This document shows, piece after piece, positions 16,226-28,218 of a DNA stretch of 51,902 nt. This DNA is from a bacterium. GTDB taxonomy: Bacteria > Acidobacteriota > Thermoanaerobaculia > Multivoradales > J023. The notes under the pieces were generated by a model that did not search any database, was not told where the DNA came from, and was given only the letters and a program-made list of their open reading frames with translations. A program made the translations under genes and the position numbers. The stretch lies in NCBI GenBank assembly GCA_024226315.1, contig JAAELT010000389.1, positions 1-51,902 on the forward strand, read 5' to 3'. The number at the start of each line of letters is the position of its first letter. Position 1 is the first letter of the stretch.

Positions 16226-18154
16226 TCAGGAATCTCCTGATGGCGATCGCGGATAGCCGATACCGGCCAGGGCGCCGGTGATCTCGGTCAGGATCCGCGG
16301 GTCGTCGATGGTGGCCGGCGTCTTGTAGTCGGTGCCGTCGGCGATCTTCTGCATAGTGCCGCGAAGGATTTTGCCGGAGCGGGTCTTGGGCAGGCGGTCG
16401 ACGACCACGGCGGTCTTGAAGGCGGCGACCGGGCCGATCTTCGCCCGCACGTCGCGGACGACCTCGGCCACGACGTCGTCCGGGTCTCGCTCGGCGCCGT
16501 CTTTCAGCACCAGGACGCCCAAGGGGATCTGACCCTTGATCGCGTCGGCGACGCCGGTGACCGCGCACTCGGCGACGTCGGGATGGGCCGCCAGCACTTC
16601 TTCCATGGCGCCGGTCGACAGGCGGTGGCCGGCGACGTTGATGATGTCGTCGGTGCGCGCCATGACGAAGACGTAGCCGCCCGAGTCGACGTAGCCGGCA
16701 TCACCAGTCGTGTAGTGGCCCGGAACGTCGGAGAGGTAGGAGTCGACGAGCTGATCGTCGCCCGCGGCCTTGTCTTCGGCGTTCCACAGCGTGGGGAAAG
16801 TGCCGGGCGGCAGCGGCAGGCGCACGGCGAGCGAGCCGGTCTCCCCGGGCTCGACGTCGCGGCCGCCCGAGTCGAGCGCGCGCACGTCCCAGCCGGGCGC
16901 CGGGCGGGCGGCAGAGCCGGGCTTGACCGGCAGTTGTTCGATCCCGAGGCAGTTGGCGCAGATCGACCAGCCGGTCTCGGTCTGCCACCAGTGGTCGATC
17001 ACCGGCACGCCAAGCCTGGACTCCGCCCAGCCGAGTGTGTCGGGATCGCAGCGCTCGCCGGCCAGGAACAGATAGCGGAAGCCGGAGAGGTCGTGGACGC
17101 TCATCAGCCGGCCCTCGGGGTCTTCCTTCTTGATCACCCGAAACGCCGTGGGGGCGGTGAACAGCACCTTGACGTCGTGCTCGGCGATCACCCGCCAGAA
17201 GGCGCCGGCGTCCGGCGTGCCAACCGGCTTTCCCTCGTACAGGATGGTGGTGTTGCCGTGCAGCAGCGGCCCGTAGACGATGTACGAGTGCCCCACCACC
17301 CAGCCGACGTCCGACGCCGCCCAGAAGGCCTCGCCGGGCTCGACGCCGTAGATGTTGCGCATCGTCCAGTACAGGGCGACCGCGTGGCCGCCGTTGTCAC
17401 GTACCACGCCCTTGGGCACGCCGGTGGTGCCCGAGGTGTAGAGGATGTAGAGCGGATCGGTGGCGGCCACCGGTACGCAGTCGCGCGGCTTCGCGGCGGC
17501 CGCGGCCTCGTGCCAGTCGAGATCGAAGCCAGGCGTGAGCTCGGCGCGCGCGGCCTCTCGCTGAAGCACGATCGAAGCATCGGGTTTGTGGGTTGCGATC
17601 TCGATCGCCTTGTCGAGCAGCGGCTTGTAGGGGATGACCCGCTGGCCCTCGATACCGCAGGAGGCCGAGACCACCACCCTGGGCCGTGCGTCGTTGATCC
17701 GCACCGCCAGCTCGGCCGGGGCGAAGCCGCCGAACACCACGGAGTGGACGGCCCCCAGCCGAGCGCAAGCGAGCATCGCGACCACCGCCTCGGGCACCAT
17801 CGGCATGTAGATCACCACGCGGTCACCGCGGCCCACACCCTGGCCCGCCAGCACCCCGGCGAAGAGCGCCACCTCGTCGCGCAGCTCACGGAAAGTGAAA
17901 CTTCGCACGTTGCCGGTCACCGGACTGTCGTAGATCAGCGCCGGCTGTTCGGCGCGGCCGCCCTCCACGTGACGATCGAGCGCGTTGTAGCAGGTGTTGA
18001 GCTCACCACCGGAGAACCACCGGTAGACTGGTGCGCGCCGATCGTCGAGCACACGGTCCCAGCGCGTCGTCCAGTGGACGTTCTCGGCCACCTCCGCCCA
18101 GAACTCCTCGGGCTCGGCCAGGGACCGGCGATAGACGTCGTCGTAGGCGCTCAA
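16226..18154 (-). CDS. prpE: Propionyl-CoA (acyl-CoA) synthetase
   Basis: A 642-residue AMP-forming acyl-CoA synthetase. The start is TTG 18154 with AAGGAG eight bases upstream, giving LSAYDDVYRRSLAEPEEFW. Motifs: YTSGTTGVPKG (about 240), SYIVYGPLLHGNTTILYEGK, WWQTETGW, YTTGDAGY, and the C-terminal RLPKTRSGKILR with the catalytic Lys (about 595) that is the usual acetylation site. The segment GHSYIVYGPLL and the length fit PrpE better than acetyl-CoA synthetase Acs. The product activates propionate with ATP and CoA in the cytosol. No other propionate genes are adjacent, though a biotin carboxylase lies 26 kb away. Confidence 0.85.
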   Translation of the reverse strand: MSAYDDVYRRSLAEPEEFWAEVAENVHWTTRWDRVLDDRRAPVYRWFSGGELNTCYNALDRHVEGGRAEQPALIYDSPVTGNVRSFTFRELRDEVALFAGVLAGQGVGRGDRVVIYMPMVPEAVVAMLACARLGAVHSVVFGGFAPAELAVRINDARPRVVVSASCGIEGQRVIPYKPLLDKAIEIATHKPDASIVLQREAARAELTPGFDLDWHEAAAAAKPRDCVPVAATDPLYILYTSGTTGVPKGVVRDNGGHAVALYWTMRNIYGVEPGEAFWAASDVGWVVGHSYIVYGPLLHGNTTILYEGKPVGTPDAGAFWRVIAEHDVKVLFTAPTAFRVIKKEDPEGRLMSVHDLSGFRYLFLAGERCDPDTLGWAESRLGVPVIDHWWQTETGWSICANCLGIEQLPVKPGSAARPAPGWDVRALDSGGRDVEPGETGSLAVRLPLPPGTFPTLWNAEDKAAGDDQLVDSYLSDVPGHYTTGDAGYVDSGGYVFVMARTDDIINVAGHRLSTGAMEEVLAAHPDVAECAVTGVADAIKGQIPLGVLVLKDGAERDPDDVVAEVVRDVRAKIGPVAAFKTAVVVDRLPKTRSGKILRGTMQKIADGTDYKTPATIDDPRILTEITGALAGIGYPRSPSGDS

Positions 18155-18326
18155 AGTGAGACTCCTTCTTTGCAGGGATTGGTGATTTCGTGCGCCGAGT
18201 CTACAGTGCTGCCCCGAAACACTAGTGCTCCCCTGAGAATCTGATCACTGCTCGGATCCAGGTCGGCACTGCTACCATTGACCATGGCGGTTCGACACCT
18301 ATCAAGATCAGAAGGATGGGCTCGTC

Positions 18327-19556
18327 ATGGAATTCCCAATTCGACGACTGACGCCGGCACTCGCCTTGATGTTGGTGAGCACTGGATGTGTCTATGTGCA
18401 AACCGTCGACCCGATTCCACCGGGCAGAGCGGTTCTCGACTCCCTCGCCGGCGATACATCCTGCCTCTGGGGCTCGCCGGACTGCAATCGCTGCGTCCGC
18501 GGCGTGGAGGCAAGGCTGGACGATATGGAGAACCACTACCAGTCCGCGGGCCGCATCCGCTTCGACGGCTACGCCTACCCTGTCCCGAACCCGGGTTACA
18601 TCCTGCATCGCCTCAGCGATGGGAGCTTCGAGCACATCCAGTCCATCGGGCGGGTCGCGGGGCTCGGCAACGACGAGTACATGGTGTTCACCCACAGCAC
18701 CGACAGCGGCCAGGCCAACAAGCAGGGGGCTCTGGCGGTCGTGCGCATGGGCGCGGGACAGAACACCGGCGGGGAGCCGTTCGGGGGCATGCCTCACGAC
18801 GACGACTCGGACCAGCAGACCGGCAACCGAACCGTGGCCCGCACCCATGCCGGCAACAACCACCCCGGCGGGCTCTTCGTCCTGGGCCACCACGTCTACG
18901 TCGCGCAGTGGTGCCAGGAAAAAGGCAACGAGGACGGCTGGTGCAGCGAGTGCTCGGCGCACAACCACGGGTTCGGGTTCTCCGTCTACGACGTCAGTCA
19001 AGTCCACCAGAACTCCACCATCAACGCGAACCCGCCGATCCACCGCTACTACAAGCACATCCATGGCGAGCCCTGGATCGGCGACTCCAGTACCGCGAGC
19101 ATCGCCGCCACCAAACTCGACAACGGCCTCTACCTTGTGGCCCTGGGAAGATCCGGTGGCCAGAAGTACGGTTTCTACACCTCGCCGAGCCCCACGGGGC
19201 CGTTCACTTTCCACAGCTCGACCGACATCGGCTTTCACGGCGAAAACGCTTACATTGCCACGGAGTGTGTGACCGGCCAGCTCTACCTCTTCCAGATCGA
19301 AGGGTACGGTAGCGGCGACGACGTCGACAAAGTGCATCTGTACAAGATGGGGCTCGACAATGACGCGATCGAATTCGAGCACGTGACGAGCCGCACGTTC
19401 CATTGCCGGGGCGGCAGCGTGGACGGCGCCGGCGACTGGTGCCATTTCGATGCCGGGGCGGGCATGTACATCACGCCCAGGAGCGAGCTCGTTCTCTACG
19501 CCACCGAATGGCATCAATCCGACCATGGCAACATCCGCGTGGTCGAGTTTCACTGA
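18327..19556 (+). CDS. Putative lipoprotein of unknown function, 409 residues
   Basis: ATG 18327 follows AGAAGGA. The N-terminus (RRLTPALALMLVSTGCVYVQ) is a signal sequence with Cys at about residue 21; the lipobox STGC is not ideal. The mature protein has repeated beta-propeller-like patterns: GYILHRLSDGSFEHIQSIGR, ALAVVRMGAGQ, PGGLFVLGHHVYVAQWCQ, KLDNGLYLVALGRSGGQKYG, YITPRSELVLYATEW, suggesting a six- or seven-bladed propeller exposed in the periplasm. Several Cys pairs (SECSAHNHG, SPDCNRC) may form disulfides. I do not recognise a named family. It stands alone between prpE and a minus-strand membrane protein. Confidence 0.75.
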   Translation: MEFPIRRLTPALALMLVSTGCVYVQTVDPIPPGRAVLDSLAGDTSCLWGSPDCNRCVRGVEARLDDMENHYQSAGRIRFDGYAYPVPNPGYILHRLSDGSFEHIQSIGRVAGLGNDEYMVFTHSTDSGQANKQGALAVVRMGAGQNTGGEPFGGMPHDDDSDQQTGNRTVARTHAGNNHPGGLFVLGHHVYVAQWCQEKGNEDGWCSECSAHNHGFGFSVYDVSQVHQNSTINANPPIHRYYKHIHGEPWIGDSSTASIAATKLDNGLYLVALGRSGGQKYGFYTSPSPTGPFTFHSSTDIGFHGENAYIATECVTGQLYLFQIEGYGSGDDVDKVHLYKMGLDNDAIEFEHVTSRTFHCRGGSVDGAGDWCHFDAGAGMYITPRSELVLYATEWHQSDHGNIRVVEFH

Positions 19557-19586
19557 CGCGGCGCGGCGGCACTCGCGACCGACTCT

Positions 19587-20516
19587 CTACCCTGGCGCCT
19601 GAGTCGCTCCGGCCACGCGCCAGGCTTCGAGTCTCGCGGCCATGGTTTCCAACCTCTCCTTGACCGCCCCCATGTGCCAGCAACCGCTCGCGTGCAGGCG
19701 AACACGGCGCTCGGCTCCGCCCTCACCGCGGAATCGCAGGATCACGTGGACGGCGCCGCCGAGAGCCTGGACGCTCGCCGCGTCGACGGCGCGCTCGACC
19801 TCGAGCAGGTCGCCACGCGGCACGTCGAAGCCCTGGCTGTCGCCGCGGTAGGCGAGCTGATCGTCCCGGAGCCACAGCATGCCCAGGTCGTCTTCGATCG
19901 CGGTCATCTTCTTCATGCTGCTCGTCGCCGGATCCGAGATGCCGACCAACCAGCCGGCGTCCAGGGAGCGGCGTGTGACGCCGTAACCCTCCAGCCGTCG
20001 CCTGATGCACGCCTTCTCGAGCGGCGCCCAGAGGTTGAGCCACACCAATGCCACCTGCACGACAAGCAGGGCGCCGATCATCGGCACGATGTCGGCGAGA
20101 GGCACCGGCAGACCGAGGCCGGCGAGAATCGGCCCTAGAATCGCGCGGCCGAAGAAGCCCAGGCCCACCGCGGCGAGGACCAGGACAGCGATGTTGAAGA
20201 ACCAGAGCTTGACCTTCAGCGAGCTCCAGAAGGGCCGGTTGAAATCGAACGTGAAGGCGCCCGTGACGAGGATGATCACGTAGGCGAAGATCGCGGCTCC
20301 GAAGAACAAGAAACCGAGGACGATCCCGAAGAGGTTCGATATCAGGGGCGAGGCCCCTTCTTGCTCCAGTGGCGCCGGAGCCTCGCCGCCTCCACGGACC
20401 AGGTAGTAGGCGCCCACGGCGCTCGCCAGGGTGACAGCCGTGAGGCCGAGCACTCCGAGCAGCCGCTTCCAGGGCTCGAGCTTGCGGGGTCGGTCTTCGG
20501 TCATTGCGTTCGCCAC
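19587..20516 (-). CDS. Integral membrane protein of unknown function
   Basis: A 309-residue protein with four likely membrane segments (about 20-40, 60-85, 105-127 and 140-165: for example LLGVLGLTAVTLASAVGAYY, ISNLFGIVLGFLFFGAAIFA, WFFNIAVLVLAAVGLGFFGR). A cytosolic C-terminal half of about 140 residues follows, with alternating beta-type segments (LGMLWLRDDQLAYRGDSQGF, VHVILRFRGEGGAERRVRLH) that could be a PH-like domain. No family recognised. A second start at ATG 20504 (MTEDRPRK) is possible. Confidence 0.75.
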   Translation of the reverse strand: MANAMTEDRPRKLEPWKRLLGVLGLTAVTLASAVGAYYLVRGGGEAPAPLEQEGASPLISNLFGIVLGFLFFGAAIFAYVIILVTGAFTFDFNRPFWSSLKVKLWFFNIAVLVLAAVGLGFFGRAILGPILAGLGLPVPLADIVPMIGALLVVQVALVWLNLWAPLEKACIRRRLEGYGVTRRSLDAGWLVGISDPATSSMKKMTAIEDDLGMLWLRDDQLAYRGDSQGFDVPRGDLLEVERAVDAASVQALGGAVHVILRFRGEGGAERRVRLHASGCWHMGAVKERLETMAARLEAWRVAGATQAPG

Positions 20517-20912
20517 CAGCCTCTTAGATCGACTGAGTATATTCCCCGCGCGACATGCAGCCTACGAACGGAGGGGCCCAGACCCCGAAGGGCGGCCCGG
20601 CGAGGTCTATGAAAACACCCCAGACCCCTTGCAGCTGACCCGAACCGCGGATAGTTACTCCGGGTGGCCGGTTTTTCTCCCGGGGGGAGAGTCGGATGCT
20701 CGACCAGGACACGATAAGTCCAGTCTGGGTTCGCGCTCGCGCGAAGAGCTGCAGACGTAGCTCGTCCGACCACTGTCGCCGCGGGGTGCTAGACTCGGAG
20801 AGAGGGTGTCTCCATTCTGAAGATGCTGAAGCCGGGCCAATGGGGACCGAGGAACTGTTGGCCCGGTATGGACAGTCTATGATCACGAAGGGCATTAAGG
20901 GTCCATGACGTT
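20517..20912. other. Intergenic stretch upstream of the methyltransferase cassette
   Basis: About 400 bases without a credible gene. The last 200 bases have lower GC and resemble the following methyltransferase gene in composition, so they may belong to the same mobile cassette. I searched by eye for a second attC-like arm (GTTRRRY) that would mark the cassette's 5' junction and found no convincing one. Confidence 0.5.
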
Positions 20913-21551
20913 ATGAGAAGACGCCTGTATTCGGATGAACCCCGAGATGCTCGGACCTATCAGGTGGGATTCGATCAAACATACACTCGCATTGCCAAGA
21001 TCTACGACATCGCAGTCAAGGTTCTTCCGATATGGAAGACGTGGCTCAAGCGCGTACTGCCACACATTCGGGGCCGTCGTGTCCTGGAGGTTTCATTCGG
21101 CACCGGATACCTCATGACGCACTATGCGGACCGGTTCGACGTCTACGGAATCGAATTGAATGCTCGGATGTTCTCTGTCGCTATGAAGAACCTACGACAC
21201 GTGAGACTATCTGCAAACCTGCAGCAGGGGACGGTGGAGGATCTTCCTTACGAAGATGGGATCTTCGACACGGTCGTCAACACGATGGCGTTCTCAGGCT
21301 ACCCAGACGGTACGAAAGCTATGGCAGAAATGCGGCGCGTCCTGACGTCTGGCGGGAGGCTTGTGCTAATCGACATCAACTACCCGGCTGATCGGAATTG
21401 GGTCGGAACTAGATTGACGCGATGTTGGCAACTAGCTGGTGACATCATTCGCGACATGCACCAAATGCTGACGGCTCACGGTTTCGACTACGAGGACATC
21501 GAGATCGGCGGTTTCGGGAGTGTTCACATGTACATCTGCCATAGGAATTGA
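20913..21551 (+). CDS. Class I SAM-dependent methyltransferase, lower-GC probable cassette gene
   Basis: A 212-residue protein of the Methyltransf_11/UbiE-like type: RRVLEVSFGTGYLMTHYADR is SAM-binding motif I (with VSFGTG instead of the common LGCGTG), YGIELNARMFSVA is motif II-like, and VEDLPYEDGIFDTVVNTMAF plus MRRVLTSGGRLVLIDINYP are the post-motifs. The substrate is unknown. The gene uses noticeably more A and T than its neighbours. The stop codon is followed after six bases by an attC-like palindrome, the standard layout of integron gene cassettes. No promoter was identified. Confidence 0.85.
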   Translation: MRRRLYSDEPRDARTYQVGFDQTYTRIAKIYDIAVKVLPIWKTWLKRVLPHIRGRRVLEVSFGTGYLMTHYADRFDVYGIELNARMFSVAMKNLRHVRLSANLQQGTVEDLPYEDGIFDTVVNTMAFSGYPDGTKAMAEMRRVLTSGGRLVLIDINYPADRNWVGTRLTRCWQLAGDIIRDMHQMLTAHGFDYEDIEIGGFGSVHMYICHRN

Positions 21552-21557
21552 GAACGC

Positions 21558-21687
21558 GCCTAACGCGCACATGAAGCAGTCGAACGCTGTAGTTGCAGTT
21601 GATTTGTGCACATGGTGAGACCAATGAATCCCAAAAAGCTGATACAGGCTGTTGAATTTGCGTTCGCAGCTTATGTGCGCGTTGCAC
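21558..21687 (+). repeat. attC-like integron recombination site
   Basis: GCCTAAC (21558-21564) fits the R'' consensus RYYYAAC. AACGCGCACAT (21562-21572) pairs perfectly with ATGTGCGCGTT (21673-21683). After a single unpaired G at 21573, AAGC (21574-21577) pairs with GCTT (21669-21672), and further in CGAACGC (21581-21587) pairs with GCGTTCG (21660-21666). The whole is about 130 bp with a variable central loop. Unpaired extrahelical bases on one arm, the AAGC/GCTT boxes and the AAC...GTT ends are attC hallmarks. R' reads GTTGCAC rather than GTTRRRY, as may occur after insertion at a secondary site or decay. Confidence 0.7.
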
Positions 21688-21884
21688 GAAGCCGCTCCAT
21701 GGCGGCCCCCATCCAACGTCGGTGACGATCGCGCGGTGTATGCCCGAGCACGGCGCGAAGGTGGTGATCTTCGAGCCGCGAGGGAGCCACCGCGAGCGAC
21801 CGAGAGGGCCCTGAAAGAGGCCGGGATGATGACACGGCCCGTTTCAGGGCGGGGAGCAGCGGAGGCTCCGCCGGAAGATCGCGT

Positions 21885-21899
21885 CCTCACCGGGTGAGG
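21885..21899 (-). terminator. Short hairpin downstream of acnA
   Basis: CCTCACC-G-GGTGAGG is a perfect 7-bp inverted repeat about 50 bases beyond the acnA stop codon. It has no T-run, so it is only a weak terminator candidate; a diverged copy of the flanking sequence (TCCTCGCCCGGTGACC) lies closer to the gene. Confidence 0.3.
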
Positions 21900-21948
21900 A
21901 GGTAGATCTCATCGGAGAATCGAGTCCTCGCCCGGTGACCAGGTGACC

Positions 21949-24696
<2,748 letters not shown>

Positions 24697-24710
24697 GGGA
24701 CGTCACCCTT

Positions 24711-24748
24711 CTTGTCTGGAGACTCGGCTCTTGTCTGGAGACTTGGCT
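24711..24748. repeat. 19-bp tandem duplication upstream of acnA
   Basis: CTTGTCTGGAGACTCGGCT (24711-24729) is followed immediately by a copy with one change (24730-24748). It lies 15 bases upstream of the acnA start codon, i.e. in its leader or promoter region, and could alter spacing of control elements. Confidence 0.8.
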
Positions 24749-24844
24749 GGCGCCCTTGCTTCCTGCTTTGCAGGCACGCCTCGGCGCGTTACGAAATGCA
24801 GCAGACTCGTGCACGGAGTCTACCTCAGGAGCTAAACTAGGACC

Positions 24845-25423
24845 ATGAGCGCGGCCGGAGATCTCGAAACCCCAATCCTGCTGCTGGCCATGCCGCAGGT
24901 GGTCGATCCGTTCTTCCACAAGAGCGTGATCCTGCTGCTCCATCACCAGGACGAGGGTAGCCAGGGGTTCATCGTCAACCGGCCCACGGGCGTCAAGATC
25001 GGCGAAATTCTGGAAGATCTGGAGATCCCCTGGCTCGGCGACGAGGGCTCCCTGGCATTCTTCGGCGGCCCGGTGCAGCCCCAGCTCGGCACCCTGCTTT
25101 TCCGCGACGAGGATCCCGACGGCGCCGACACCCGTTTCGAGGTCTGCCCCGGGGTGGCGTTGACCCAGCACGTCGGCGATCTGGAATCCCTGGCGGAGCA
25201 GCCGCCGTCGTCGTTCCGGCTGCTGCTCGGCTACGCTGGCTGGGACACCGGGCAGCTGGTGAACGAGATCCTGCGCAACGACTGGATCACCGCACCGGTG
25301 CGCACGGACCTGCTGTTCTCCGAAGACCCGGACGAAGTCTGGCGGCTGGGCATGGAATCGGTCGGGATCGACCCGGCGCAGCTCTCCTGGGCTCCCACCG
25401 ACAGCGCAGGCTCGGCCAACTGA
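24845..25423 (+). CDS. YqgE/AlgH family protein (UPF0301)
   Basis: A 192-residue protein: TPILLLAMPQVVDPFFHKSV, ILLLHHQDEGSQGFIVNRPT, FFGGPVQPQLGTLLF and LLLGYAGWDTGQLVNEI match the YqgE/AlgH family closely and at the usual length. The family is widespread and cytosolic; its biochemical role is not settled (AlgH was named for an effect on alginate in Pseudomonas). It diverges from acnA and is followed by an SDR gene on the same strand. Confidence 0.93.
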   Translation: MSAAGDLETPILLLAMPQVVDPFFHKSVILLLHHQDEGSQGFIVNRPTGVKIGEILEDLEIPWLGDEGSLAFFGGPVQPQLGTLLFRDEDPDGADTRFEVCPGVALTQHVGDLESLAEQPPSSFRLLLGYAGWDTGQLVNEILRNDWITAPVRTDLLFSEDPDEVWRLGMESVGIDPAQLSWAPTDSAGSAN

Positions 25424-25459
25424 CACTGTCCGCCAACTGACACTGTCCGCCAATTGACC
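25415..25459. repeat. 17-bp tandem repeat, two and a half copies
   Basis: GCCAACTGACACTGTCC occurs at 25415-25431 and 25432-25448, with a diverged third partial copy (GCCAATTGACC) to 25459. The first copy overlaps the last codons of the yqgE-like gene, and the array fills the gap to the SDR gene. Confidence 0.85.
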
Positions 25460-25479
25460 GCGACAAGCTGCCCGAGCCC

Positions 25480-26259
25480 ATGACTGAGAGACGCAAGGTC
25501 GCCGTCGTCACCGGCGGCAGCTCCGGAATCGGCGCCGCCTCCGTGCGGCGGCTCGCCGCGGAGGGCTACGCGGTGATCACCGGGGCGCGGCGTCTGGAGC
25601 GCCTGCGCGCGGTCACCGAACCGGTGGGCGCAGCCGCCCACGTGCTCGACGTCACCGATCCGGGGAGCGTTGCGGCCTTCGCCGCCGCCGTGGCCGAACG
25701 AGCGCCCGCGGGGCTGGCTCTGCTGGTCAACAACGCCGGCGGCGCCCTGGGGCTCGACCCGGTCGAGAAGACCCGCGACGAGCAGTGGGAGTGGATGTTC
25801 CAGGCCAACGTGCTCGGCACCCTGAGGATGACCCGGGCTCTACTGCCTGCGCTGATCGCCTCGGGCGATGGCCACATCGTCAATATCGGCTCGATCGCCG
25901 GCTTCGAGACCTACCCCGGCGGCGCCGGCTACACCGCCGCCAAGCACGCCTTGCGGGCGCTGACCCGTACGCTGCGCCTGGAGCTCCTCGGCCACCCGGT
26001 GCGAGTCACCGACGTCGCCCCCGGCCTGGTGGAAACCGAGTTCTCGGCAGTGCGCTTCGACGGTGATCAGGAGCGGGCGGAGAAAGTCTACGAGGGTATG
26101 ACCCCGCTCACCGCCGACGACGTCGCCGACTGCGTCGCCTGGGCGGCGACCCGTCCGTCGCATGTGAATATCGACGAGCTGGTCGTGCGCCCACGGGACC
26201 AGGCCACGGCGACGATGGTTCATCGGCAACCGGCGCATCGGCAACCGGACGACAGATAG
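25480..26259 (+). CDS. Short-chain dehydrogenase/reductase (SDR)
   Basis: A 259-residue classical SDR: VAVVTGGSSGIGAASV (TGxxxGxG cofactor motif), LLVNNAGGALGLD (NNAG), NIGSIAGF with catalytic Ser, and YTAAKHAL with the YxxxK pair. The Arg-rich GARRLERLR after the second strand favours NADPH. The tail VNIDELVVRPRDQA is typical of the YdfG-like subgroup (3-hydroxy acid or serine dehydrogenases), which fits the length and the C-terminal pattern, but the substrate cannot be fixed. It follows the yqgE-like gene by 56 bases including a tandem repeat. Confidence 0.9.
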   Translation: MTERRKVAVVTGGSSGIGAASVRRLAAEGYAVITGARRLERLRAVTEPVGAAAHVLDVTDPGSVAAFAAAVAERAPAGLALLVNNAGGALGLDPVEKTRDEQWEWMFQANVLGTLRMTRALLPALIASGDGHIVNIGSIAGFETYPGGAGYTAAKHALRALTRTLRLELLGHPVRVTDVAPGLVETEFSAVRFDGDQERAEKVYEGMTPLTADDVADCVAWAATRPSHVNIDELVVRPRDQATATMVHRQPAHRQPDDR

Positions 26260-26271
26260 AGGGAGAGAGAC

Positions 26272-26493
26272 ATGGACGGGAACCGACTTCGGGAGGCCTT
26301 CCAGCGAATCGAGTCCCTTGACGAGCGCCTGACCTACAGAATCCGGCCGCGGTCGATGGTGTCGATCGTGTCGCCGACAGCGGACCAGGTGGACGACCGT
26401 CTGCGCGAACTGGCGGGTTACACGATCGAGCTCAAAGAGATCATGCGAGATTTCATGCTCGCCTTCGCCAAGCCCCGCAAGCAGGACGAGTAG
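26272..26493 (+). CDS. Small conserved hypothetical protein
   Basis: A 73-residue protein with a purine-rich ribosome-binding site (AGGGAGAGAG) before ATG 26272, 12 bases after the SDR gene. Sequence features: helical MDGNRLREAFQRIESLDERL, a basic PRSMVSIVSPTADQVDDRLR, and a helical tail. No domain known to me. Tight spacing suggests co-transcription with the SDR gene. Its stop codon lies one base from the end of the convergent dut gene. Confidence 0.7.
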   Translation: MDGNRLREAFQRIESLDERLTYRIRPRSMVSIVSPTADQVDDRLRELAGYTIELKEIMRDFMLAFAKPRKQDE

Positions 26494-26494
26494 G

Positions 26495-26934
26495 TCAAGC
26501 CACGCCGGACGACCCGAACCCGCCCTCACCGCGCTTGCTGCCGCCCAGGTCTTCGGCCTCCAGCCACTCGGCGCGCTCCACCCGGTGCAGCACCATCTGC
26601 GCCATGCGGTCGCCGCGCTGGAGTTGGAAGTCCTGCTGCCCCAGGTTGATCAGGATCACCTTGACCTCGCCACGATAGTCGCTGTCGATGGTGCCGGGGC
26701 TGTTGAGCACGGTGACGCCGTGCTTCAGCGCCAGACCGCTGCGCGGCCTCACCTGGGCCTCGAAACCCTCGGGGATCTCGAGTCGCAGACCCGTGGACAC
26801 CAGCGCGCGCTCGCCCGGCGCCAGGATCAGCGGCGAGTCGATCGCCGCCCGCAGATCCACGCCCGAGCTGCCGGGCGACGCCGGCGAGGGCAAGGGCAGG
26901 TCTTCCGCGTGGTCGAGTCGGCGGACGCGGACCT

Positions 26935-26938
<4 letters not shown>
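26495..26938 (-). CDS. dut: Deoxyuridine 5'-triphosphate nucleotidohydrolase
   Basis: A 147-residue trimeric-type dUTPase, which hydrolyses dUTP to dUMP and pyrophosphate and keeps uracil out of DNA. All five motifs are present: GVDLRAA, RPRSGLALKHGVTV, GTIDSDYRGEVKV, GDRMAQMVL, and the C-terminal GSKRGEGGFGSSG. Its ATG overlaps the stop of the polyglutamine pseudopilin gene by four bases, so it is the last gene of the long secretion operon. Confidence 0.96.
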
Positions 26939-27776
<838 letters not shown>

Positions 27777-27783
<7 letters not shown>

Positions 27784-28208
27784 TCGCTGTAGGGAGTGTC
27801 GTCGAGGGAGATCTGGTCGGACAACGAGTAGATGTCGATGATCCCCGGCTCGCCACCCTCCGGCAGATCGGTCTCGGCGGGCTCGAACTCATCGTACACG
27901 GGCTGCTCGTACTCGAGCCCCCACTCGGCCTCGCCGTAGATCGGATCGAACGGGATGTCGCGCAGGTAGCCCTCGTCCTCCAGGGCCTCGAGGCTGGGCG
28001 GGAAATAGCCCTTGTCGCCGTTGTGCTGGTCGATCACCTCGCGGATCGTCCGCAGGTTGGTACGCAGCACCGCTTCGTTGGCGCGGCGCGGCGTCTGCAG
28101 CAAGTTGGGCAGGGCAATGGCCGACAAGATGCCGATCACGGTGATGACGATGATCAGCTCCAGCAGGCTGAAGCCGCGTTCGTTCGCAAGGGGTCGCTTC
28201 GTCTTCAT
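27777..28208 (-). CDS. gspG: GspG-like pseudopilin
   Basis: A 143-residue protein with leader MKTKRPLANERG and the prepilin motif GFSLLELIIVITVIGILSAI, giving cleavage after Gly-12 and Glu at mature position 5. Downstream, RTNLRTIREVIDQHNGDKGY, PSLEALEDEGYLRDIPFDP and EAEWGLEYE are the pattern of major pseudopilins (GspG/PulG) that polymerise into the T2SS pseudopilus. The C-terminal SLSDQISLDDTPYSEW matches the end of the previous gene product (GLNGIPYAEW), so the two arose by duplication. Confidence 0.88.
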
Positions 28209-28218
28209 CGCTCTGCTC

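Larger units (their letters stand above)
21552..21948. other. Intergenic region with attC-like site and hairpins
   Basis: About 400 bases between the methyltransferase gene and the end of acnA. The first third is the attC-like site. The rest returns to high GC and contains two palindromes near 21860-21875 (GCGGAG/CTCCGC) and 21885-21899 (CCTCACC/GGTGAGG). No convincing gene. Confidence 0.6.
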
